Shown: one piece after another, positions 14,639 to 22,139 of the stretch | Layout of the letters: every line of letters begins with the position of its first letter | How positions within the stretch are numbered: the stretch's first letter is position 1 | NCBI GenBank assembly: GCA_027487245.1 | Contig: JAIYDY010000129.1 | Coordinates: 1 to 34,286, forward strand | Origin: Hyphomicrobiales bacterium | GTDB lineage: Bacteria > Pseudomonadota > Alphaproteobacteria > Rhizobiales > Beijerinckiaceae | Length of the DNA stretch: 34,286 nucleotides | Direction of reading: 5' to 3' | The notes under the pieces: generated by a model | The model's input: the letters and a program-made list of their open reading frames with translations, nothing else | What the model was told of the DNA's origin: nothing | Database searches by the model: none | Translations under genes and position numbers: made by a program

Positions 14639-16018
14639 ATGCGGCTGCCGCAGAACCTGGTGCAGCCCTCCCTGTCGGGCCGCCTGATCATTCTGGCGGC
14701 CCTGTGGTCGTTCCTGATCCTGCTGGTGGCGGGGCTCATCCTCTACACCTTGCAGCGGCAGGTCACGGAGCGCGGCTTCGACGAGCGGCTCGGCGTCTAC
14801 GTCAAGGAGATCGTGGCCGATCTGGCCGCCCCCTCCGACAGCGACCGCCAGCAGATCGGCGATCTAGGCGAGCCGCGCTTCGATCTGCCGATGTCGGGCT
14901 GGTACTGGCAGGTCACCCGCACCGACTCCGAGCGGCCCGTGATCCGGGCCTCGCGCTCGCTGGTCGGCGGGCAGTTGCCCAAGCTCGAGGATCTGGGCGC
15001 CGAAGAGGTGCGCGGCGCCCGCAAGGACTACATCATCGGCCCCGACGACCGCCGCCTGCGCCAGTTCGAGCGGCGCATCGATGCCGGCGAGGACGGCCGC
15101 TACATCATTGCCGTCTCGGCGCCGGCCGACGAGATCGCCGACGACATCCGCGATTTCCGCATCGCCCTGACCATCACCTTTGCGCTGCTGTTCCTGGCGC
15201 TGGTCGTCTCGACACTGCTTCAGGTCCGGCTCGGCCTGGCGCCGCTCGCCCGGCTGCGCCAATCGGTCGGCGATGTGCGCACCGGGGCGTCTGCCCGCAT
15301 CGATGGCAGCTATCCGCCCGATCTCAGGCCGCTGGCGGGCGAACTCAACCAGTTGATCGATTCCAACCGCGAGATCCTTGATCGTGCCCGCACCCATGTC
15401 GGCAACCTCGCCCATGCGCTGAAGACACCGCTCAGCGTGATCATCAACGAAGCCGATTCCCATCCCGGCCCGCTCGCCTCCAAGGTCAACGAGCAGGCCA
15501 TGATGATGCGCAATCAGGTGAGCTACTATCTCGACCGGGCGCGGGCTGCGGCAGTCTCCGGCGCACTGGGCGGCGATTGCGAGGTCGGCCCGCCGCTGGA
15601 GGCATTGATCCGCACCTTCGAGAAGATCTATCGCGTCAAGGACGTGAAGACCGAACTCCGCCTGAGCGGCACCCCGCGCTTTCGTGGCGAGAAACAGGAT
15701 CTGGAGGAGATGCTCGGCAACCTGCTCGACAACGCCTTCAAGTGGACCGATGACGAGGTCACCGTCGCCATCGAGCCGTTCGAGCAGGCCGGCCGGCGCT
15801 ACCTGCGCTGCGCGGTCGAGGATAACGGGCCGGGATTGCCCGCCGCCCAGCGCGACGAGATGCTGCGGCGCGGCCGGCGGCTGGATGAATCCAAGCCCGG
15901 CTCAGGTCTTGGCCTGTCGATCGTTGGCGACCTCGCCAAGCTCTACACGGGCAGCCTCGTGCTGGAGGAAGCAGCATCGGGCGGCCTCAGGGCAGTCCTC
16001 GTCCTGCCCGCGATATGA
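14639..16018 (+). CDS. PhoQ/FeuQ-like sensor histidine kinase
   Basis: A 459-residue inner-membrane kinase. Transmembrane segment 1 is at about 15-37, a periplasmic sensor region follows, and transmembrane segment 2 is near 177-195 (ITFALLFLALVVSTLL). Then come a HAMP linker, a HisKA helix with His259 in NLAHALKTPLSV, and an ATPase domain with N-box NLLDNAFKW, DNGPGLP and GSGLGLSIV. It pairs with the regulator 26 bases upstream. The ATG is preceded by GGAG 8 bases away. Ligand unknown; the PepSY protein of the same cluster may act on its periplasmic domain. Confidence 0.93.
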   Translation: MRLPQNLVQPSLSGRLIILAALWSFLILLVAGLILYTLQRQVTERGFDERLGVYVKEIVADLAAPSDSDRQQIGDLGEPRFDLPMSGWYWQVTRTDSERPVIRASRSLVGGQLPKLEDLGAEEVRGARKDYIIGPDDRRLRQFERRIDAGEDGRYIIAVSAPADEIADDIRDFRIALTITFALLFLALVVSTLLQVRLGLAPLARLRQSVGDVRTGASARIDGSYPPDLRPLAGELNQLIDSNREILDRARTHVGNLAHALKTPLSVIINEADSHPGPLASKVNEQAMMMRNQVSYYLDRARAAAVSGALGGDCEVGPPLEALIRTFEKIYRVKDVKTELRLSGTPRFRGEKQDLEEMLGNLLDNAFKWTDDEVTVAIEPFEQAGRRYLRCAVEDNGPGLPAAQRDEMLRRGRRLDESKPGSGLGLSIVGDLAKLYTGSLVLEEAASGGLRAVLVLPAI

Positions 16019-16097
16019 GCAGCTTCCCGGATTTGAAGTGCTCCGGCAATCATGCAAGAACAGCGGCGCAAGATCAGTGGCTTGCGGCTGTGGTGAC

Positions 16098-16520
16098 ATG
16101 GGCAAGATGGGCAGAAGAACGATAGAGCGACTCCGGCCGGTCCTGGTGGTCCTCGCCGTCGGGCTGGCCGTCGCGTCCTGCATGTCGTCGCCTGCGCCCG
16201 CCCCGGTCGCCTCTGCGCCGGGCGAGGTGGCTCCGCGGCCGATCACCGGCTGGCTGGCCACGGCCGCCGGCGATGGCCTCGATGCGGCCGATCGTGAGCG
16301 GGCCTTCGCCGCCCAGATCAGCGCCGCCGAGACCGGCCAGCGCGCCTCGTGGCGCAGCACCAAGGGCCATTTCGGCTTCGTGGAACCGGGGCCGGAAGGG
16401 GCCGGCCTGAGCGGCACCTGCCGACCGTTCACCCACACGATTTACATCGACGGCAAGGCGCAGCGCGGCACGGGTTCGGCCTGCCGCAGCAGCACCGGCA
16501 TCTGGGATGTGGTCAGTTGA
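16098..16520 (+). CDS. Outer-membrane surface antigen-like lipoprotein (17 kDa / RT0821 type)
   Basis: A 140-residue predicted lipoprotein. A basic start (GRRTIERLRP) and hydrophobic run end in the lipobox VASC. A proline- and alanine-rich stretch follows, and then a C-terminal surface-antigen module whose signature is CRPFTHTIYIDGKAQRGTGSACRSSTGIWDVV. Such modules resemble the end of rickettsial 17 kDa antigen. Start may instead be the ATG at 16107. Function is not established. It lies 79 bp after the kinase and 88 bp before ccmI. Confidence 0.75.
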   Translation: MGKMGRRTIERLRPVLVVLAVGLAVASCMSSPAPAPVASAPGEVAPRPITGWLATAAGDGLDAADRERAFAAQISAAETGQRASWRSTKGHFGFVEPGPEGAGLSGTCRPFTHTIYIDGKAQRGTGSACRSSTGIWDVVS

Positions 16521-16608
16521 CAGGCGCGGGGCGGCGGGGCGTCGCGCGTGACGGTTTGTCGCCGCCAGGGCAGATGAAGAGGGTCGCTTTACACTGTAGA
16601 AGTCAATC

Positions 16609-17724
16609 ATGCTGATCTGGATCATCTTCGCTGCCATTACGGGTGCTTGCGTCATCGCTGTGCTCTGGCCTCTTGGCAGGCAATCGCCGCGGCCTGTCGT
16701 CAGTGCTGATGCGCGCGCCATGTATGAAGCGCAACTCCATGATATCGCCCGCGATCTGGATCGCGGCGTTATCTCGTCCGCCGATGCCGAACTGGCCCGC
16801 GCCGAAGTGGCCCGCCGCTTGATCCGCGCGGCGCGCGAAATCGACCCGGCCAGCGACGTGATCAACGAGGTTACCTATCGCCGCCGGCGCGCCGCGTCCG
16901 CGATCATCCTGTCGACTATCCCGCTGGTGGCCTTGTCGCTGTATGGCGCGAAAGGCTCGCCGCAGATGCCGGCCAAGCCTCTGGCCGCTCGCCTGTCCAC
17001 CGATCCAGCCAACATTGATCTCGCGGTGGCCCTGAGCCGGGTCGAAACCCATCTCCAGCTCAATCCGACAGACGGGCGCGGCTGGGAAATCCTGGCACCG
17101 ATCTATCTGCGCACCGGACGCTACGATGACGCCGCGCGTGCTTATGCCAACGCAGCGATCCATCTGGGCTCGACGATGGAGCGGCTGGTGGATGTGGGCG
17201 AGGCCCGCGTTCTGGCTGCATCCGGCGTTGTTACCGCTGATGCCCGCGCCGCTTTCGTCGAAGCGGGGAAGCTCGGTCCTCTCAACCCCAAGGGCGTGTA
17301 CTATCTGGCGATTGCGCGAGATCAGGACGGCGACAGGGCAGGGGCCATCGCCGACCTGAAGGCGTTGCTTGCCAGCGCACCGCCCGATGCTGGCTGGAGC
17401 GAGATGGTCAGCGAACGTATTGCCGTGCTCGAAGGCAAGACCCCGACGCCGCCCACCGGCGCGGATGCCGTGGCCACACTGCCCCCTGCCGAGCGGATGA
17501 CCGCGATCAGGGGCATGGTAGACGGATTGGCCGCGCGGCTGGCCGCACAGGGCGGCAGCGCCGAGGAATGGGGCCGGCTTGTCCGCGCCCGCGCTGTGCT
17601 CGGCGACAAGGCCGCTGCACAGGACGCGTTGCTGCGAGCCCGCATCGCGTTGGCCGCCGACCCGGCCGGGCGCGCCAGCGTCGAGACGATTGCCCGCGAC
17701 AGTGGCCTGGAGGTTGCGCCATGA
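16609..17724 (+). CDS. ccmI: Cytochrome c maturation protein CcmI (CycH)
   Basis: A 371-residue membrane-anchored apocytochrome c chaperone that feeds the haem ligation complex in the periplasm. The N-terminus has a hydrophobic helix ([22 protein letters not shown]), then the CcmI hallmark [18 protein letters not shown] and [14 protein letters not shown] second membrane helix lies near 95-112, followed by TPR-like repeats in the periplasmic region ([27 protein letters not shown]). No strong ribosome binding site is visible before the ATG. It is the first gene of a four-gene operon and overlaps ccmE by ATGA. Confidence 0.93.
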   Translation: MLIWIIFAAITGACVIAVLWPLGRQSPRPVVSADARAMYEAQLHDIARDLDRGVISSADAELARAEVARRLIRAAREIDPASDVINEVTYRRRRAASAIILSTIPLVALSLYGAKGSPQMPAKPLAARLSTDPANIDLAVALSRVETHLQLNPTDGRGWEILAPIYLRTGRYDDAARAYANAAIHLGSTMERLVDVGEARVLAASGVVTADARAAFVEAGKLGPLNPKGVYYLAIARDQDGDRAGAIADLKALLASAPPDAGWSEMVSERIAVLEGKTPTPPTGADAVATLPPAERMTAIRGMVDGLAARLAAQGGSAEEWGRLVRARAVLGDKAAAQDALLRARIALAADPAGRASVETIARDSGLEVAP

Positions 17725-18170
17725 CCCGCAAGCAGCGCAGGCTTGCCATCATTGGCTCGTGCGGCCTTGTCCTGGCGGTTGCCGCCGGGCTCGTGCTTTT
17801 TGCGATGCGCGACTCAATCGTCTTCTTCCATGGGCCGACTGACGTGGTCGAGAAATCGATCCAGGCCGGCACGCGCTTTCGTCTCGGCGGGCTGGTCAAG
17901 GAAGGCTCCGTGGTGCGGCAGGGCCAGACCGTGACCTTCGAGGTCACCGACATGAACCGCAATGTCCCCGTCACCTACACTGGCATCCTGCCAGACCTGT
18001 TCCGCGAGGGGCAGGGCGTCGTCACCGAAGGCGTGTTGCAGGCCGGCGGCCTGTTCAAGGCCGACAGCGTGCTGGCCCGCCACGACGAAAACTACATGCC
18101 GCGTGAGGTTGCCGATTCCCTGAAGAAACAGGGTCACTGGCAGCCGCCCGGCAGCAAACCGCAATCCTGA
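17721..18170 (+). CDS. ccmE: Cytochrome c haem chaperone CcmE (CycJ)
   Basis: A 149-residue membrane-anchored protein that carries haem covalently to the CcmF/CcmH ligase. One N-terminal transmembrane helix (about 8-27) is followed by an OB-fold domain ([34 protein letters not shown]). The haem-binding motif [10 protein letters not shown] contains His121 and Tyr125, so it is the classical histidine type. GGAGG precedes the ATG by 7 bases and the ATG overlaps the ccmI stop. Confidence 0.97.
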   Translation: MTRKQRRLAIIGSCGLVLAVAAGLVLFAMRDSIVFFHGPTDVVEKSIQAGTRFRLGGLVKEGSVVRQGQTVTFEVTDMNRNVPVTYTGILPDLFREGQGVVTEGVLQAGGLFKADSVLARHDENYMPREVADSLKKQGHWQPPGSKPQS

Positions 18171-18179
18171 GGCGAAACG

Positions 18180-20189
18180 ATGCTTGTCGAGATTGCCCAC
18201 TTCGCTCTGGCCATGGCCCTGGGGCTGTCGCTCGTCCAGATGATCATCCCCGTCTGGGGTGTGCGGCGCAACGATATCGCGCTGGCCCGTGTCGGCGAGC
18301 CGGCAGCGATCGGCGTGTTTGTGCTGCTGCTCTTTGCCTTTGGCGTGCTGATGTATGCCTATGCCGTGTCTGATTTCTCGGTCCAGAACGTGGCCGAGAA
18401 CTCCCATTCGGCCAAGCCGATGATCTACAAGCTGACCGGAACCTGGGGCAACCACGAGGGCTCGATGCTGCTCTGGGTGCTGATCATGGCGCTGTTCGGC
18501 GCGCTGGTGGCGCTGGCCCGGACCTCGCTGCCGGACCGGCTGCGCGCCGGCACGCTGGCCGCGCAAGCGTCTGTCACCGTGGCCTTCCTGCTCTTCATCC
18601 TGTTCACCTCGAACCCGTTCAACCGGCTCGATCCGGCACCGCCGGAAGGCAACGACCTCAACCCGTTGCTTCAGGATCTCGGCCTCGCGATCCATCCGCC
18701 GCTGCTTTATGTCGGCTATGTCGGCTTCTCGATCACCTACGCATTCGCCATTGCTGCGCTGATCGACGGCCGCATCGATGCGGTCTGGGCCCGTGCCGTC
18801 CGTCCGTGGACGCTTGTCGCGTGGATTTTCCTGACGCTCGGCATCTCGATGGGCTCTTATTGGGCCTACTACGAGCTGGGCTGGGGCGGCCGGTGGTTGT
18901 GGGATCCGGTCGCGAACGCCTCGCTCATGCCCTGGCTGGCCGGAACCGCGCTGATCCACTCCACCATCGTCATGGAGAAGCGTGACTCGCTCAAGGTCTG
19001 GACGATCCTGCTCGCCATCCTCACCTTCTCGCTGTCGCTGCTGGGCACCTTCCTCGTCCGTTCCGGCGTGCTGACTTCGGTGCACACCTTCGCCACCGAT
19101 CCGTCGCGCGGACTGTTCATCCTGATCATCCTGATGCTGTTCATCGGCGGCTCGCTGGCCCTGTTCGCCTGGCGCGCGCCGATGCTGCGGCAGGGCGGCC
19201 TCTTCGCCCCCGTTTCCCGCGAGGGCGCACTGGTCATCAACAACCTGTTCCTGGCAGCCGCCTGCGCCACGGTCTTCATCGGCACACTCTATCCGTTGGC
19301 GCTGGAAGGCCTGACCGGGGCCAAGATTTCCGTCGGCCCGCCCTTCTTCAACGCCACGTTCCTGCCACTGCTGATCCCGCTGCTCCTGCTGTTGCCTTTC
19401 GGCCAGTCGATGGCGTGGAAGCGCGGCGACCTGCTGGGCACGGCGCAGCGGCTTGGCGTCGCCATCGGCATAGGCATCCTCGCCACCGTCGGCATCTTTG
19501 CGGCCACCTATGGCGGCCCGGTCGCAGCCCCGCTCGGCATCGGCCTTGGCGTCTTCCTGATCGCCAGCGCCCTATGGGATCTGGGTGAGCGCATCATCGG
19601 CCGGGCCTCCGGCGCACGCGCAATCTGGTCGCGGGCTGTCGGCCTGCCGCGCTCGGCCTATGGCTCGGCGCTGGCCCATGCTGGCGTTGGCGTCACCGTC
19701 ATCGGCATTGCTGCCACCGCCTGGGCCACCGAGGACATTGCCGTGATGAAGCCCGGCGACCGCATGACCAATGGCGGCACGGCCATCGTCCTGCAGCAGG
19801 TCTTCCCGCGCACCGGGCCCAATTTCCGCGAGCTGGTCGGACGTTTCCGCATCGAGATCGACGGCAAGGAGCGCGGCGACATCGAATCCACCAAACGCAC
19901 CTTCATCACCCGCAACAACATGCAGACCACCGAAGCCGGCATCCGGACCTTCGGCGTCAGCCAGGTCTATGTCAGCCTCGGCGAGATCCAGCCCGACGGT
20001 TCGGTCGGCGTGCGCATGTACACCAAGCCGCTGATGCTGCTGATCTGGATCGGCTCGCTGATCATGGGGCTCGGCGGCGCGCTGTCGATCACCGACCGGC
20101 GCTTCCGGGTGGCGGCACCGGCCAAGGCCCGGTCGCCGAAGGGGCCGCAGGGCTCGGCTGGCGGCCCAACCCCACAGCCTGCGGAGTGA
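18180..20189 (+). CDS. ccmF: Haem lyase CcmF (CycK)
   Basis: A 669-residue multi-spanning membrane protein that joins haem to apocytochrome c. It contains the family's KLTGTWGNHEGSMLLWVLIM segment, the conserved NPLLQDLGLAIHPPLLYVGYVG, and the haem-binding WWD-type region GWGGRWLWDPVANASLMPWL near residues 234-253. Many hydrophobic helices follow, and a long periplasmic loop near the C-terminus precedes a last helix. It starts 9 bases after ccmE with GAGG upstream. The stop overlaps the region where ccmH translation begins. Confidence 0.97.
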   Translation: MLVEIAHFALAMALGLSLVQMIIPVWGVRRNDIALARVGEPAAIGVFVLLLFAFGVLMYAYAVSDFSVQNVAENSHSAKPMIYKLTGTWGNHEGSMLLWVLIMALFGALVALARTSLPDRLRAGTLAAQASVTVAFLLFILFTSNPFNRLDPAPPEGNDLNPLLQDLGLAIHPPLLYVGYVGFSITYAFAIAALIDGRIDAVWARAVRPWTLVAWIFLTLGISMGSYWAYYELGWGGRWLWDPVANASLMPWLAGTALIHSTIVMEKRDSLKVWTILLAILTFSLSLLGTFLVRSGVLTSVHTFATDPSRGLFILIILMLFIGGSLALFAWRAPMLRQGGLFAPVSREGALVINNLFLAAACATVFIGTLYPLALEGLTGAKISVGPPFFNATFLPLLIPLLLLLPFGQSMAWKRGDLLGTAQRLGVAIGIGILATVGIFAATYGGPVAAPLGIGLGVFLIASALWDLGERIIGRASGARAIWSRAVGLPRSAYGSALAHAGVGVTVIGIAATAWATEDIAVMKPGDRMTNGGTAIVLQQVFPRTGPNFRELVGRFRIEIDGKERGDIESTKRTFITRNNMQTTEAGIRTFGVSQVYVSLGEIQPDGSVGVRMYTKPLMLLIWIGSLIMGLGGALSITDRRFRVAAPAKARSPKGPQGSAGGPTPQPAE

Positions 20190-20194
20190 CCCCG

Positions 20195-20656
20195 ATGCCG
20201 ATCCGCCTTGCTGCTGCCCTCCTGCTCATCGTCGCGACCTTCGGGCCTGCGTTGGCGGTGACGCCGCAGGAGCGGCTTGCCGATCCGGAACTTGAGCAGC
20301 GCGCCCGCCAGGTCTCGGCCGGCTTGCGCTGCCTGGTCTGCCAGAATCAGTCGATCGACGATTCCGAAGCGCCCCTGGCCCGAGATCTTCGCGTGCTGGT
20401 CCGCGACCGGATCAAGGCCGGCGACAGCAACACCCAGGTCACCGATTTCGTGGTGGCACGCTATGGCGAATACGTGCTGCTCAAGCCGCCATTCGGGCTG
20501 CATACCGCCTTGCTCTGGGGCGGGCCGGCGCTGATCTTCCTGGCCGGCGCCTTCGGCGTCTGGCGGATGCGCCGCCGCACCGCCGGAAAGGGTGTTGGAG
20601 AAGCGCTCGACGCCGGCGAGCAGGCCGAACTGGCGCGCATTCTCGACAAGGGTTGA
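20195..20656 (+). CDS. ccmH: Apocytochrome c thiol reductase CcmH (CycL)
   Basis: A 153-residue periplasmic, membrane-anchored protein that keeps the apocytochrome CXXCH thiols reduced for haem attachment. A signal peptide (1-21) precedes the redox motif LRCLVCQNQSIDDS with Cys46 and Cys49, then LARDLRVLVRDRI, FVVARYGEYVLLKPPF, and a C-terminal transmembrane helix (LLWGGPALIFLAGAFGVW). I chose the ATG at 20195, with GGAG 8 bases upstream. A GTG at 20186 overlapping the ccmF stop would add three residues. A 16-bp palindrome overlaps its stop. Confidence 0.95.
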   Translation: MPIRLAAALLLIVATFGPALAVTPQERLADPELEQRARQVSAGLRCLVCQNQSIDDSEAPLARDLRVLVRDRIKAGDSNTQVTDFVVARYGEYVLLKPPFGLHTALLWGGPALIFLAGAFGVWRMRRRTAGKGVGEALDAGEQAELARILDKG

Positions 20657-20670
20657 TGCGCCGGCGCATC
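20655..20670. repeat. Perfect 16-bp palindrome overlapping the ccmH stop
   Basis: GATGCGCCGGCGCATC is its own reverse complement. It begins within the ccmH stop codon and ends 46 bases before sspB. It could fold as a 6-bp hairpin with a CCGG loop that ends the ccm operon, or be a dimeric protein site. There is no T tract after it. Confidence 0.4.
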
Positions 20671-20716
20671 GAAAACGTCTCGCCTTCCGGGCGGAATCGG
20701 GTATTTTCCTCAGCAC

Positions 20717-21394
20717 ATGACACAGCCGCCGCCCACCAAAGACCTGATCCGCTATGACCTCCTCGTGCAGGAGGCGCTGAAGGGCGTCGTGCGCAGGGTG
20801 CTGATCGATGCCGGCAAGGAAGGCCTGCCGGGCGACCATCACTTCTACATCTCGTTCCGCACCGATTTCCCCGGCGTGCGCCTGTCGCAGCGCATGCGCG
20901 AGAAGTATCCCGAAGAGATGACCATCGTTCTCCAGCACCAGTTCTGGGATCTTGGCATCACCGAACACACGTTCGAGGTCGGCCTGTCCTTTTCCGGCAT
21001 TCCGGAGCGGCTGCTGATCCCGTTCGATGCGCTCGTCGGCTTCTTCGATCCGTCGGTGCAGTTCGGTCTCAAGTTTGAACTGAACGGCGAAGGCCAGTCC
21101 GCCGGGGCCATCGCCGCGCCTGAGCCTGCCCGGGACAAGCCGCGACTGGCCGGCCCCAAGCTGGCGGTTGCGCCGGTGGATGGCGAGGCTGGCCGTGATG
21201 TCGGCGCCCAGGAGCAGGACCAGTCCAGGCCCGATGCACCGTCAAGGCCCGCCCCGAAAGCGCAGCCAAAGGCTCGCGCAGCCAAGGCCGAAACCCCACC
21301 CCCGGCCAGCGAGAATGCGCCGGTTGATGGCGATGCAGACGACAAGCAGTCCGCCCAGGTGGTCAGCCTCGATGCCTTCCGCAAGAAGCCCTGA
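20717..21394 (+). CDS. sspB: ClpXP adaptor protein SspB (alphaproteobacterial type)
   Basis: A 225-residue adaptor that delivers tagged substrates to the ClpXP protease. The N-terminal 120 residues form the substrate-binding domain: IRYDLLVQEALKGVVRRVL, HHFYISFRTDFPGVRLS, PEEMTIVLQHQFWDL, GIPERLLIPFDALVGFFDPSVQFGLKF. A long Ala/Pro/Lys-rich linker follows, ending in AQVVSLDAFRKKP, which matches the ClpX-binding tail. The gene starts 60 bp after ccmH. The DUF4169 gene follows after about 50 bp. Confidence 0.94.
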   Translation: MTQPPPTKDLIRYDLLVQEALKGVVRRVLIDAGKEGLPGDHHFYISFRTDFPGVRLSQRMREKYPEEMTIVLQHQFWDLGITEHTFEVGLSFSGIPERLLIPFDALVGFFDPSVQFGLKFELNGEGQSAGAIAAPEPARDKPRLAGPKLAVAPVDGEAGRDVGAQEQDQSRPDAPSRPAPKAQPKARAAKAETPPPASENAPVDGDADDKQSAQVVSLDAFRKKP

Positions 21395-21445
21395 GCATGG
21401 CTGCCGGGTCCGGGCTTCGTGCCCCGCCCGGCCTTGTGGTGCCGC

Positions 21446-21643
21446 TTGAGCGCCGAGATCGTCAATCTCAGGCAGGCCCGCAAGCGCAAGGCGCGCGCCG
21501 AGGCCGAGATCGTGGCCGCAGGCAACCGGGTCGCTTTTGGTCGCAGCAAGGCCGAGCGCGAGGCGGCGGAAGCTGCCCGCGAGAAAGCCGTCCGCCATCT
21601 CGACAGCCACCGGCGCGAGCCATCATCCGGCCGCGATGACTGA
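21446..21643 (+). CDS. DUF4169 family small protein (TTG start)
   Basis: A 65-residue basic protein. The sequence beginning SAEIVNLRQARKRKARAEAE and continuing NRVAFGRSKAEREAAEA...RHLDSHRRE is the DUF4169 pattern. The family normally starts at this (M)SAEIVNLRQ segment, which here is preceded by TTG at 21446. The nearest upstream ATG (21419) would add nine residues unlike the family. It overlaps the next gene by 8 bases. Function is unknown; the strongly helical, charged sequence is all that can be seen. Confidence 0.78.
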   Translation: MSAEIVNLRQARKRKARAEAEIVAAGNRVAFGRSKAEREAAEAAREKAVRHLDSHRREPSSGRDD

Positions 21644-22013
21644 TCACCCGACGCCTGCGGGCAAGCGCCCGGCCTTGCGCCTGCGCACCGCGCGCCGCAC
21701 GGGCTCCGGCCCGGTGCCGGCCGTGGCGCGGGAGGGCGTGGTCAAGCGCTCCATCGCCATCGCCGGTCATGCCACCTCGATCTCGCTGGAAGAGCCGTTC
21801 TGGCAGGCCCTTCGCCTGATCGCGCGGGAGCAGGAGATCAGCCTCGCAGCGCTGGTGGCGCTGATCGATGGCCGGCGCGCCCGCACCAATCTCTCGTCGG
21901 CCTTGCGCGTCCATGTTCTGGACTACGCCCAGGCGCAGATCCGGTCGCTGCGTGGCACGCCTGTTGCAGAGACGGACGGCGCACGACCGGATCAGGGCGA
22001 AGACAACGCCTGA
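21636..22013 (+). CDS. Ribbon-helix-helix domain protein (RHH_4 type)
   Basis: A 125-residue protein. After a basic N-terminal stretch, the segment VVKRSIAIAGHATSISLEEPFWQALRLIAREQEISLAALVALIDGRR is the RHH_4 pattern: a strand followed by two helices, suggesting a small DNA-binding protein. LSSALRVHVLDYAQAQI follows. The ATG overlaps the DUF4169 stop by 8 bases, so the two are likely translated together. Target sites are unknown. A -35-like TTGACA begins right after its stop. Confidence 0.82.
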   Translation: MTDHPTPAGKRPALRLRTARRTGSGPVPAVAREGVVKRSIAIAGHATSISLEEPFWQALRLIAREQEISLAALVALIDGRRARTNLSSALRVHVLDYAQAQIRSLRGTPVAETDGARPDQGEDNA

Positions 22014-22048
22014 TTGACACCGGAAAGGTGTTTTGATCAGATGGTCAA
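22014..22048 (+). promoter_or_regulatory. RutR-type operator overlapping a possible preTA promoter
   Basis: TTGATCAGATGGTCAA at 22033-22048 matches the RutR consensus TTGACCA-NN-TGGTCAA at 13 of its 14 fixed positions; only base 22037 (T for C) differs. A consensus -35 hexamer TTGACA at 22014-22019 is followed 17 bases later by a poor -10 (TCAGAT, 22037-22042) inside the operator. The placement would let a bound repressor block polymerase. RutR is a TetR-family regulator that is released by uracil and controls pyrimidine catabolism, which fits the genes downstream. The regulator itself is not in the window. Confidence 0.62.
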
Positions 22049-22139
22049 ACGTCGTATTGGTCGCATTCCAGACTGCCTGCCGGCATTGCGGCGTTGTCGG
22101 CACCCATCCTGCAACATCCAGCCTGCAAATGGAGCCATC

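Noticed and set aside
16521..16608. Possible promoter and hairpin in the short gap before ccmI
   Set aside because: GGCGGCG and CGCCGCC can pair only across a 23-base loop, and no -35/-10 pair with sensible spacing was found.
17814..19085. A 423-codon minus-strand frame opposite ccmE and ccmF
   Set aside because: Composed of His/Gln/Arg-rich shadow sequence; ccmE and ccmF are certain on the other strand.
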